From Treponema sp. (GTDB lineage: Bacteria > Spirochaetota > Spirochaetia > Treponematales > Breznakiellaceae): a stretch of 12,709 bases of DNA. Shown here one piece after another: positions 1 to 6,438 of this stretch. The notes under the pieces are model-generated. The model saw nothing but the letters and a program-made list of their open reading frames with translations, searched no databases and was not told where the DNA came from. Made by a program: the position numbers and the translations under genes. The stretch lies in contig JAITNU010000212.1 in NCBI GenBank assembly GCA_031290325.1, positions 1 through 12,709 on the forward strand, written 5' to 3'. How positions within the stretch are numbered: position 1 is the first letter of the stretch; each line of letters opens with the position of its first letter.

Positions 1-1217
1 TTGCCGTATATATCGACATAATTGGTTATCAGCACTGGAATAATTTCTTTGATATATACATGGCCCTGTACTTTTGCCAACCTGAGCTGTATCAAAATAC
101 TGTCCCCCGTATATTCCCGGGGTGCTTCAGGATGTGCACTATCGATCCGGTACCGCTGTCCTGAAATAAAATTGCCCATCGAATACATGATGAACTTATT
201 GGTGAGCGCGTTCTTGGTATCGATCTGTTCCCATTCCTGCATGACATGGGGATGACTCGCCCAGACAATATCAACCCCCGCGTCAAGCAGGGCGTGAAAA
301 AACTGTTTTCTTCCATCACTGATATAATCCTTATATTCATCTTCATATAGGTGAACCCCAAGAATAAACACATCGCAGGGATGGGCCGCACGTAAGACGC
401 TTAGAGTGGTGATAAAATTGGTACGGTATGCTTGTTCCGGCGGAATATAATCGATGAACTCTTTTGCAGCAGAGGCGTTCAGGATTTCAGTAACAGCGGC
501 AAAGAGAATGGTCCATCCATTGGTTTCGATCACCTCATAGGTGAGGGGACCATTGGCCTGTTTTTTAATCCCTGCTGAATACACCCCGGATTTTCTTTTT
601 TCTGAAAACCACTGATAGGTTTCTTGTATTCCCTCTGCCCCTTGATCGTTTGTATGATTATTGGCCAGGGAAAACACATCAAAACCACCGTCAATTGCCG
701 CCTGAGCATAAGGTCCCTGAATATTAAACGTAGGATATGTTTCATAGGGCCGTGATGAAGCGACCGGAGCTTCCAGGTTTCCAAAGGTCAGATTATCGCT
801 GGTGAGCAGCCCCCGCAGTTCATCATATATCATATTATAATCTTTCATCTTAAAATTCACATCATGGGCCATAATATCACCGGCAAAGGTGATGAGCAGT
901 TCAGGAGCCGCAGCAGTATCGGGAGGCGTTTCAGAAATCTCAGGGATGTCGGAAATACCGGGAACCGCGGCAGCATCAGGAATACGAGGCGTTTCAGTAA
1001 TCTCAGGGGTATCAGCAATTTCGGGAAGCTCGGAAATACCGGGAACCGCAGCAGCATCGGGAATACGAGGTGTTTCGGTAATTTCGGGAAGCTCAGGCTC
1101 CGCTGGTATTTCAGCTTCAGCGGGGATGGTATCACCTGGAGGTTTTACCGGAAAAGAAGCACAGCCGCCGTACAAGACGGCGATCATAATGCCATATAAA
1201 AAAATCGTTTTTTTCAA
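1..1217 (-). CDS. CapA-family (PGA_cap) lipoprotein, 3' end cut by window edge
   Basis: The visible 405 residues match the CapA/PgsA capsule-synthesis fold of the metallophosphoesterase superfamily. In other bacteria such proteins act at the cell surface in poly-gamma-glutamate or capsule handling; the substrate here is unknown. Visible motifs are GDIMAHD (Asp about 114), SLANNHTND (NNH 186-188), GVHLYEDE, where the family usually has a GVHWG-type motif, and SHPHV (about 321-325). The preferred start is TTG at 1217. It gives a lysine-bearing n-region, a hydrophobic stretch and the lipobox LYGGC (Cys19). The next in-frame ATG (1187) removes the charged n-region. The TTG lies 12 bases after the hisS stop, in the same frame, with only a weak ribosome site. 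A Pro/Glu/Ile-rich repeat (about residues 35-105) links the lipid anchor to the catalytic domain. Family is confident; start and role are less so. Confidence 0.85.
   Translation of the reverse strand, partial: MKKTIFLYGIMIAVLYGGCASFPVKPPGDTIPAEAEIPAEPELPEITETPRIPDAAAVPGISELPEIADTPEITETPRIPDAAAVPGISDIPEISETPPDTAAAPELLITFAGDIMAHDVNFKMKDYNMIYDELRGLLTSDNLTFGNLEAPVASSRPYETYPTFNIQGPYAQAAIDGGFDVFSLANNHTNDQGAEGIQETYQWFSEKRKSGVYSAGIKKQANGPLTYEVIETNGWTILFAAVTEILNASAAKEFIDYIPPEQAYRTNFITTLSVLRAAHPCDVFILGVHLYEDEYKDYISDGRKQFFHALLDAGVDIVWASHPHVMQEWEQIDTKNALTNKFIMYSMGNFISGQRYRIDSAHPEAPREYTGDSILIQLRLAKVQGHVYIKEIIPVLITNYVDIYG
949..1110. repeat. 81-bp in-frame tandem repeat in the CapA lipoprotein linker
   Basis: Two adjacent copies begin at 949 and 1030, giving a period of 81 bases or 27 codons. 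Each contains the string tcggaaataccgggaaccgc followed by cagcatc and gaatacgagg, with a few third-position differences. A degenerate partial copy lies on the 868-948 side. The encoded unit reads roughly ETPRIPDAAAVPGIS plus a PEI-rich tail. It forms a flexible, acidic, proline-rich spacer between the lipid anchor and the enzyme domain. The exact 27-codon period means gain or loss of a unit would keep the frame. Confidence 0.85.
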
Positions 1218-1229
1218 GCTGCTACCGTG

Positions 1230-2528
1230 TCAGGGTGTGTTTATGAGTGCCGCAGCTTCTTCCCAGGAAAGACCCTCCCGGTTTTCCCGTTTACCCAGGT
1301 CCCGCAGGGTGAGGGGGCCAGTCAGCGGCTCGTTCCCGGGAATGACCAGCCACCGGGCGCCCTTTTTTTCAGCCAGTATGAACTGCCTGGTGAGCTTCCC
1401 CTCCTCAAGGAACACTTCACAGGGGATCCCGGCATCCCGGAATTTTCCCGCCAGGGCCTGGTAAAGGCCGGCCTCAGCTTCGTGTACACAGGCTATGACA
1501 GCCTGGGTGTAGGAAGGGGGAGCAGCAAGCTTTCCCAGGAATTCCAGGGCGGCGATAAGCCGGTCAAGCCCGATAGAAGAACCGACGCCACTCACCTGTT
1601 CTTTTGAATAAAGCCCTGCCAGATTATCGTAACGACCCCCGGAACACACTGAGCCAATACCGGGAAGCTCGTTCAGGAAGGTTTCATAAACGATACCGGT
1701 ATAGTAATCAAGCCCCCTGGTGATGGAGGGGTCCAGGACAAAGGAATCGGCGGTGCCGGTATCGACCATAAAGCGGCGCAGTATCCGCAGCCGTTCCGAT
1801 TCAGGAGCATCCCCGCCCACCGCGTTGCTTATGGTTTCAAGGGTTTCCTCAAAACTCCCCTTTGCCTCAATAAAGCCCAGAATTGCCCCTGCCTTGTCCG
1901 GGCCGCTCAGGTCCGAAAGCTGGCACAGGGTTTCTTCCCTGCCGATTTTGGTCAGCTTATCCACGGTCCGCAGGATTTCCACCGACTGTTCTGAAACGCC
2001 GAGCCTGGCGAGAAAGCGGTTGAAAAGCCCCCGGTGGTTTACCCTGATGGTCAGCTCCCCTGCTCCGATAGCCCGGAGGGTATTCCGCATGATGAGGAGC
2101 ACCTCAAAATCCGCAGCAGGGCTGTCACTGCCCACGATATCAAAATCACACTGGGTAAATTCCCGGTACCGGCCCCGCTGGGTGTTTTCCCCCCGCCACA
2201 CCTTGGCAATATGATAGCGCTTAAAGGGCAGGGAGAGTTCCCCCCGGTGTTCCGCGAGGAAGCGGGCAAAGGGAACGGTAAGGTCGAAACGGAGGGCCAC
2301 ATCCCGGCCCCCGTTGTCGTTAAAACGATAAATCTGTTTTTCCGTTTCTCCCCCGCCCTTTCCCAGGAGTATCTCTGCGTATTCCAGTGCCGGCGTATCA
2401 ATGGGCACAAAACCGTAGGACCGGAAGGATGCCTCGATCCGCTCAATCAGATTCCGCCGCGCAATCTCCGCAGGGGGAAGAAAATCCCGGAACCCTTTGA
2501 GGATTCTCGGTTCAATAAAGTTAGCCAT
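1230..2528 (-). CDS. hisS: Histidyl-tRNA synthetase
   Basis: This class II aminoacyl-tRNA synthetase charges tRNA-His with histidine in the cytoplasm. From the ATG at 2528 the protein is 432 residues, normal for bacterial HisRS. Class II motif 1 lies in the N-terminal third. Motif 2 starts RGENTQRGRYREF (about 112-124) and runs into TQCDFDIVG. The histidine-specific RGLDYYTG is at 271-278, with GGRYDNL at 297-303 and motif 3 GLDR at 320-323. The C-terminal 90 or so residues form the anticodon-binding domain. A GTG at 2534 would add two residues; ATG, giving MANFIEPRILKGF, is preferred because it places PRILKGFRDFLP normally. No strong ribosome site is seen. The gene begins 15 bases after the flavoprotein stop and is followed 12 bases later by the CapA gene, so it is internal to an operon. 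Confidence 0.97.
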   Translation of the reverse strand: MANFIEPRILKGFRDFLPPAEIARRNLIERIEASFRSYGFVPIDTPALEYAEILLGKGGGETEKQIYRFNDNGGRDVALRFDLTVPFARFLAEHRGELSLPFKRYHIAKVWRGENTQRGRYREFTQCDFDIVGSDSPAADFEVLLIMRNTLRAIGAGELTIRVNHRGLFNRFLARLGVSEQSVEILRTVDKLTKIGREETLCQLSDLSGPDKAGAILGFIEAKGSFEETLETISNAVGGDAPESERLRILRRFMVDTGTADSFVLDPSITRGLDYYTGIVYETFLNELPGIGSVCSGGRYDNLAGLYSKEQVSGVGSSIGLDRLIAALEFLGKLAAPPSYTQAVIACVHEAEAGLYQALAGKFRDAGIPCEVFLEEGKLTRQFILAEKKGARWLVIPGNEPLTGPLTLRDLGKRENREGLSWEEAAALINTP

Positions 2529-2543
2529 ATACACGTTCTTTTA

Positions 2544-3116
2544 TCATATTTTCGCTTTAATATCAAGTAAAATACGGTTTATTTCAGCACTGAGGGCTGC
2601 TTCGTTCAAGGGGATTTTGTCTGTATGAGGGGCGATAAACGTGTGTTCCAGTGTTGCGTTCATCGCTTTAAAGGCAAGCCTTAATTGTGCTTCCATCATC
2701 TTGACGCCCCGGGGATCAGGGGAACCAAAGGCGGCAAAAAAGAAGGCGAGTTTGTGTTTCTGTACAGGCTGTTGAATCCCTAAGGAGAACTTTGCCTCAA
2801 AATACTGCTGGGTACGGTCAAAAATCGCCTTTAAGGGCGCTGGAAATCCGAGGCAATAGACCGGTGAAGCAATGACCAGGAGGTCCGCTTCTTGTAAGCC
2901 CCGGTCAATGGGGATGAAATCATCATACACACAGCCTGGGGTATGGGTACAATGACCACAATGGATGCAGGGCTTGATCTTCGCCTGATAGGCATCAATC
3001 ACGGTGACCAGGTTCTTCCGGTCCATAAGCCGGTCCCAGAGGGGTAAAAAGCAGCGCACCATAGCTGCGGTAACCCCATCATCCCGGGGAGAACCTTTCA
3101 AAATAAGCGTTGTCAT
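2544..3116 (-). CDS. Iron-sulfur flavoprotein / NAD(P)H-dependent FMN reductase family
   Basis: The 190-residue protein has a flavodoxin-like fold. The N-terminal strand and phosphate-binding loop read LILKGSPRDDGVT (about 4-16), and the FMN-contact segment reads LLVIASPVYCLGFPAPLKAIFDR. Cys50, Cys53, Cys56 and Cys62 form a compact CX2CX2CX5C cluster, within the CX2CX2CX4-7C range reported for iron-sulfur flavoproteins, which carry a 4Fe-4S cluster beside FMN. The likely role is cytoplasmic electron transfer or stress reduction; the physiological substrate is not evident. The ATG at 3116 has a GGAG ribosome site five bases upstream. The gene follows the MBL hydrolase by 28 bases and precedes hisS. 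Ordinary flavin reductases lack the cysteine cluster, which favours the Isf-like assignment. Confidence 0.85.
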   Translation of the reverse strand: MTTLILKGSPRDDGVTAAMVRCFLPLWDRLMDRKNLVTVIDAYQAKIKPCIHCGHCTHTPGCVYDDFIPIDRGLQEADLLVIASPVYCLGFPAPLKAIFDRTQQYFEAKFSLGIQQPVQKHKLAFFFAAFGSPDPRGVKMMEAQLRLAFKAMNATLEHTFIAPHTDKIPLNEAALSAEINRILLDIKAKI

Positions 3117-3144
3117 ATCACTCCATTGTGGTTCGTGTGCATGA

Positions 3145-3819
3145 TCAGATATAGTACCGCCGCTCCTGACCTAAGGTACTGACCGGACCGTGCCCGGGAA
3201 AGATACGGATATTACCGCTCATGCCCAAGAGCCGGCTAAGACTTGTCGCCAGGTGTTCTTCATCGCCCCCAGGAAGGTCCGTGCGTCCGGTTCCGTTTTT
3301 GAACAGGGTATCCCCACAGAAAAGCCATCCCTTCCGCTCATCATAAAATCCCACAGAACCGGCGCTATGTCCAGGGAGGTGCAGTACCGTGAAGGGTCCC
3401 AAGGTATTCCCTTCGGCAATGAGGACGGTGGGGGATGGCATGGGCTTCCAGAGCGCATCCACCAGGGCGGCATCTCCTGCGGCAGCGGTAAAGCTGGTGT
3501 GGTGGACCCTGTAGGCATCAGGTCCGAGGTATGCCGCGTCATTCCGGTGGATGGCGATTTCGATAGGCCCGAAGGTTTCGACCAGGTCCGGCAGGGCAGC
3601 AATATGGTCAAAGTGCCCGTGGGTCAGTAGAATATACTGAGGCCGTAGCTTACGCCGCTTCAGGCGGGCTATAATGGCCGGGGCATCTGCTCCTGGATCG
3701 ATGATGGCGCAGTACCGAGGTTCTGAAGGCCCTTTCAAGGGGATGATCCAGCAATTGGTAGCCAAGGCACCGAGGACGATGTGTTCTACATCGGAATCTT
3801 CAATTATATTTTCTTCCAT
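3145..3819 (-). CDS. MBL-fold metal-dependent hydrolase (glyoxalase II-like)
   Basis: This 224-residue metallo-beta-lactamase-fold protein has a complete set of metal ligands: THGHFDH (66-72), His151 in LPGHSAGS, Asp170 in FCGDTLF and His210 in FPGHG. The GRTDLPGGD segment is typical of the small hydroxyacylglutathione-hydrolase-like or persulfide-dioxygenase-like group. The substrate cannot be set from motifs, so thioester hydrolysis is only a guess. The ATG at 3819 is the only reasonable start: no in-frame ATG, GTG or TTG lies just upstream. It has no ribosome site on its own strand; the bases before it read tattatcctcct. It would be the first gene of the minus-strand operon. Its start codon is only 14 bases from the proposed start of the divergent plus-strand gene, so at least one promoter must lie inside the neighbouring coding sequence. 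Confidence 0.9.
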   Translation of the reverse strand: MEENIIEDSDVEHIVLGALATNCWIIPLKGPSEPRYCAIIDPGADAPAIIARLKRRKLRPQYILLTHGHFDHIAALPDLVETFGPIEIAIHRNDAAYLGPDAYRVHHTSFTAAAGDAALVDALWKPMPSPTVLIAEGNTLGPFTVLHLPGHSAGSVGFYDERKGWLFCGDTLFKNGTGRTDLPGGDEEHLATSLSRLLGMSGNIRIFPGHGPVSTLGQERRYYI

Positions 3820-3820
3820 A

Positions 3821-3836
3821 GGAGGATAATACCCTG
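3821..3836 (+). promoter_or_regulatory. GGAGG ribosome site plus CTG start
   Basis: GGAGG at 3821-3825, eight bases, then CTG at 3834-3836. This is the only strong Shine-Dalgarno sequence near the start of the plus-strand membrane protein, and it decides the start in favour of CTG over the downstream ATG at 3867. Its reverse complement lies immediately upstream of the divergent MBL start codon, where it offers nothing useful for that gene. Confidence 0.55.
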
Positions 3837-5006
3837 CGGATTGTTGATTTACTAGTAATCTCCGGCATGGTTGTTTTCTGGTACGTCCTGGTCCCGGTGG
3901 TGGGGGCCTTTATAAGCCGCCATGCCTGGCGCGTGTTCAGGAAGCGTTTCGACGAGCTGCGGCTCAGGCCCCTCCTGGATTACGGCCACTGCCAGCAGGC
4001 CGAAGAGGGGGCGTACCGGTTCATCGGCGGGTTTGAATCCATCACCGATGGCCATACCCTCTGGGTAAAGAGCGATACCTTGACCATTCCGGTTGCCCTC
4101 GCAGGGGCCTATATCTATATACTGCCCATACCGGAAGATGACACCATCCCGGAATCCTTTGATCCTGGGGCAGAGGTTCCTGAACGGATCCGGTGGGACC
4201 AGATTTCCGTGGTAACCGAGGGTGCACGGGTCTTTGTGGGGGGACCGGTGATCCACCAGGCTAAACAGTGGCGCTTTGTTTCCTCCAGGGAACACCCCCT
4301 GCTGATCATTTTTTATGATGGAAACGACCGTTCGCTCACCGCCCGGGCCATCCGGGCTGGGCGGCACAAGAATGAGTACTGGAATGCCGCGACCCCGTAT
4401 GCCTTTATTGCCGGGACCTTTTGCCAGATCAGCATGGCTGTTTCCTTTTTATCCCGGCCTGCCTTCCGCCTGACCACTATCACCGCTATGATCGCCCTCT
4501 TCATCCCCCTGCTTCCCTTCATTCCGCCGGCGTTCCTGTGTACCGTACTCTCCCGGCGGATCTGGAAGCGGGCTAAGATATTCAGGGCCTATCGGGATCT
4601 GGCACGGCTTCCCTTAATCTACATGCCCCGGGGCCGCAGATCCGGTACCTGGGAGTGCCGGCTCCCTGAGGGGGAGCGTTACGGCGTGGTCTACTATGCC
4701 TCTTTACCGGCAGAGGCCCTGGAAATCCAGGTTCCCCTGCTCATCCCCGAAACGGAAAATAAAAAAGCTGGATGGTATATCTTTGGGAGCATCCCGGAAG
4801 GAAGCCCCACAAACCCCCATCCTGTACCACGGGAACCGCTGGATTGCTTTGCTACCTTTGGGGGGGTCCCCGGCAATCCTGTAAAGCTGGCACTGAGGTA
4901 TACCATACAAGCCTATCTCCTGGAGCTAGGGGCCACGCTTTTGCTCTTGACAGGCATTGGGATCAACCTTTTTTTTATCGTTATCATCATGCTGGCGCTG
5001 ATATGA
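3834..5006 (+). CDS. Hypothetical multi-pass membrane protein, probable CTG start
   Basis: Function is not recognised. From CTG at 3834 the protein has 390 residues; from ATG at 3867 it has 379. A perfect GGAGG sits at 3821-3825, eight bases before the CTG, while the ATG has no ribosome site. In-frame sequence between them (RIVDLLVISG) extends a hydrophobic N-terminal segment, and the upstream in-frame stop is TAG at 3819. Predicted membrane segments are N-terminal (IVDLLVISGMVVFWYVLVPVVGAF), a central pair in the stretch following GTFCQISMAVSF, and C-terminal (LLLLTGIGINLFFIVIIMLAL). A soluble beta-rich region between the first and second segments contains LTIPVALAGAYIYILP. The layout vaguely recalls bacterial membrane proteins with an extracytoplasmic beta domain. 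It is divergent from the MBL gene and convergent with the GNAT gene, whose stop abuts its own. Confidence 0.75.
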   Translation: MRIVDLLVISGMVVFWYVLVPVVGAFISRHAWRVFRKRFDELRLRPLLDYGHCQQAEEGAYRFIGGFESITDGHTLWVKSDTLTIPVALAGAYIYILPIPEDDTIPESFDPGAEVPERIRWDQISVVTEGARVFVGGPVIHQAKQWRFVSSREHPLLIIFYDGNDRSLTARAIRAGRHKNEYWNAATPYAFIAGTFCQISMAVSFLSRPAFRLTTITAMIALFIPLLPFIPPAFLCTVLSRRIWKRAKIFRAYRDLARLPLIYMPRGRRSGTWECRLPEGERYGVVYYASLPAEALEIQVPLLIPETENKKAGWYIFGSIPEGSPTNPHPVPREPLDCFATFGGVPGNPVKLALRYTIQAYLLELGATLLLLTGIGINLFFIVIIMLALI

Positions 5007-5012
5007 TCACCC
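5001..5012. other. Convergent genes with abutting stop codons (TGATCA)
   Basis: The plus-strand TGA (5004-5006) and the minus-strand TGA (read from 5007-5009) form the palindrome TGATCA, with no base between the two genes. No terminator hairpin with a T-run is visible at the junction, so transcripts may read into the opposite gene. Confidence 0.9.
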
Positions 5013-5873
5013 CTGGAGGTTCAAAGCATAACGGGTTACCCGGGGTTTGAAGGCGTTTCTGAGGAGCACCCGTGCAAAACATTCTACTTCCACAGGCATA
5101 TCCATGAGCACCGTGGCTATTGAATGGCGGTCGAGGGTATCCAGCAGCCGGCTGAAGAGGGCCTCCCCGATGCCCAGGCCCCGGTATTCGGCCTTGACTT
5201 CCAGGGCGCTTATGTACAGGATATCCCCCTCCCGGACTGTGGCGATATAGGCGGCAAAGTCACCGCTACTGGTTTCCACGGTCAGGGCCAGGTCTCCTGG
5301 AAAGGAACCGGTTTTGCTCGGAAAAGGTTCTACCATAAGACAGGTTGTATATCCGGCATTCTGGTACTCCTCAGCGCAATACCGGTGCAGTTCCGCAGCA
5401 GCAGCCTGATCCTTTAGAACAGACTCCCGGAAGATGAAGTCCTCAAGGACCAGGTCATCGGTTTCTTCAGGTTCAGTACCTACATGTTCCAGGCCCCAGG
5501 AATCCCGGAGGCTATTGTACCAGTCGGTGATCTTCTTTTTCAATTCCCGTTCTTTAAAGGAAAACCAGCGTTTTTCCGCCTCTGGATGATGGCTCAAGGT
5601 ATCTTTAAAAGCCCGGAAGACCCCTTTTCCGCGGTTAAGGGCAGCGGTCAGTTCTTCCCGGAGCAGGGGATTTCTAAGACTGGCGGTAAAATGTTCCATC
5701 AGCCGGTATCCATCAGCGGAATCCCATTCAGGAAGGGCGATGAAGCGTTCTTCATCGGAATCAACACCTCCTACGATGATGCCCTCCTCGGTATCCAAGA
5801 GAAAATCCGCACCCTGATCTTCCATAGAGAACAGGATATCATCAATTAATGCTTCGGTTAGTTCAAAACGCAT
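5007..5873 (-). CDS. UPF0158 domain fused to GNAT acetyltransferase
   Basis: The 288-residue protein appears to have two domains. Residues about 1-127 resemble the UPF0158 family: DxExG followed by RFIALPEWDSADGYRLMEHF, then LREELTAALNRGKGVFRAFKDTL and a WFSF segment. Residues about 140-285 form a GNAT N-acetyltransferase fold, with strand LYISALEV and acetyl-CoA motif A, AEYRGLGIGEA (RGLGIGEA 231-238). The C-terminal strand is FKPRVTRYAL. GNATs move the acetyl group of acetyl-CoA to an amine; the acceptor is unknown, and the UPF0158 part may bind it. ATG at 5873 is preferred because MRFELTEAL is where UPF0158 proteins normally begin; a TTG at 5891 would add six residues. Neither has a good ribosome site. 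The start is 47 bases after the XRE gene stop on the same strand, so the two may be co-transcribed. Confidence 0.82.
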   Translation of the reverse strand: MRFELTEALIDDILFSMEDQGADFLLDTEEGIIVGGVDSDEERFIALPEWDSADGYRLMEHFTASLRNPLLREELTAALNRGKGVFRAFKDTLSHHPEAEKRWFSFKERELKKKITDWYNSLRDSWGLEHVGTEPEETDDLVLEDFIFRESVLKDQAAAAELHRYCAEEYQNAGYTTCLMVEPFPSKTGSFPGDLALTVETSSGDFAAYIATVREGDILYISALEVKAEYRGLGIGEALFSRLLDTLDRHSIATVLMDMPVEVECFARVLLRNAFKPRVTRYALNLQG

Positions 5874-5920
5874 AGCTGATTGTAGAGACAAGCCTTGGGA
5901 ACGGTCAAGGGCGTGGAGCT

Positions 5921-6241
5921 TTAATTACCCCAATCCTTGACCGCCTGGTTGATGGCGTCGAGGTGTTTATGGATTTGTGGTAAATGATGGCAGATGGTCT
6001 CAATGACTTGGGTATTGCCCCACTCCCATTCCTGTAGGGTGCCTGTAACCAGGTATTCAACCGAGGTATTGAGCACCATCGCTATACGCACAGCGTCATC
6101 GACCCGTGGATAAATCCCTTTTGATATCCAGCCCTGAAAGGTATTAAAGCTGATTCCTGCTTTTTTCGCAACCCATTCCTGTGTAGTATTTTGCCGTTTT
6201 ATCTCTTTTTTGATATGTTCCCAGAACATAACCGAGTCCAT
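5921..6241 (-). CDS. XRE-family helix-turn-helix regulator
   Basis: This small DNA-binding protein has about 106 residues. The HTH lies in the N-terminal half: WEHIKKEIKRQ, then TTQEWVAKKAGISFNTFQGWISKGIYPR, then VDDAVRIAMVLNTSVEYLVTG, the usual five-helix XRE/Cro layout. The remaining C-terminal 40 or so residues (LQEWEW to KDWGN) could form one amphipathic dimerisation helix. ATG at 6241 (MDSVMFWEHIKK) is used; ATG at 6229 (MFWEHIKK) is also possible. The open frame reaches a TTG at 6304, but that segment runs through the operator region and is not protein-like. No ribosome site precedes either ATG. TATAAT on this strand (6253-6248) would place the transcript start at or next to the ATG, so a leaderless message is possible. 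The gene diverges from the lipoprotein gene at 6439, whose promoter it probably controls. Confidence 0.85.
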   Translation of the reverse strand: MDSVMFWEHIKKEIKRQNTTQEWVAKKAGISFNTFQGWISKGIYPRVDDAVRIAMVLNTSVEYLVTGTLQEWEWGNTQVIETICHHLPQIHKHLDAINQAVKDWGN

Positions 6242-6247
6242 ATAGGA

Positions 6248-6253
6248 ATTATA
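6248..6253 (-). promoter_or_regulatory. Possible -10 element of the XRE gene
   Basis: Perfect TATAAT on the minus strand. The correctly spaced -35 position (6271-6276) reads GACTGA, a poor match that overlaps operator element 1. Transcription would begin about seven bases downstream, near 6241, which is the A of the proposed ATG. Confidence 0.35.
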
Positions 6254-6271
6254 AAATATTTGCCAAAAAAT

Positions 6272-6285
6272 CAGTCCATTTGGAT
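6272..6285 (+). promoter_or_regulatory. Operator-like element 1
   Basis: CAGTCCATTTGGAT. The core TCCATTTGGA is an interrupted palindrome (TCCA/TGGA). It lies just upstream of the lipoprotein -35 box and over the -35 position of the XRE gene. It matches element 2 at 12 of 14 positions. Confidence 0.6.
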
Positions 6286-6293
6286 AATAATCA

Positions 6294-6322
6294 TTGACAA
6301 ACAATCCATTTAGATGTATATT
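6294..6322 (+). promoter_or_regulatory. Sigma-70-type promoter of the lipoprotein gene
   Basis: TTGACA at 6294-6299, a spacer of exactly 17 bases, then TATATT at 6317-6322: a perfect -35 and a 5/6 match to TATAAT. The expected start is near 6329, which leaves a leader of about 110 bases before the ATG at 6439. Operator-like element 2 (6302-6315) fills the spacer, so a bound repressor would block polymerase directly. Confidence 0.7.
6302..6315 (+). promoter_or_regulatory. Operator-like element 2, in the promoter spacer
   Basis: CAATCCATTTAGAT, starting 30 bases after element 1 (about three helical turns, hence the same DNA face). It occupies the gap between the -35 and -10 boxes of the lipoprotein promoter. 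Confidence 0.6.
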
Positions 6323-6337
6323 ATTATAAGTTTCTTC

Positions 6338-6351
6338 ATCTGTTTGGATTG
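6338..6351 (-). promoter_or_regulatory. Operator-like element 3, inverted
   Basis: Read on the minus strand: CAATCCAAACAGAT, an 11/14 match to element 2. The two form an inverted pair around the expected transcription start (CAATCCATTTAGATG against CATCTGTTTGGATTG). A shorter variant, CAGTCCATAGAT, lies further on at 6370-6381 in the same orientation. It makes an exact 9-base inverted repeat with element 1 (TCAGTCCAT 6271-6279 / ATGGACTGA 6374-6382). Confidence 0.5.
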
Positions 6352-6438
6352 ATTTTTAAGCAAAATTATATCTATGGACTGATGGGGCTTTCGGGTATAG
6401 AGACGACCTGGAAGGAATTTATTTTATAGGAGCTTTTT

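Noticed and set aside
949..1110. CRISPR-like repeats
   Set aside because: Adjacent in-frame coding repeats without spacers; they belong to the CapA lipoprotein linker.
889..1607. Plus-strand open frames over the CapA repeat and the hisS 3' end
   Set aside because: They are antisense shadows of well-supported minus-strand genes; the low-complexity repeat creates long accidental frames.
5889..5908. CCTTG/CAAGG hairpin between the XRE and GNAT genes as a terminator
   Set aside because: Only five base pairs and no following T-run on either strand.
6242..6304. N-terminal extension of the XRE protein to a TTG at 6304
   Set aside because: The extra residues run through operator-like and promoter sequence and are not typical of the family, which begins near MxFWEHIKK.
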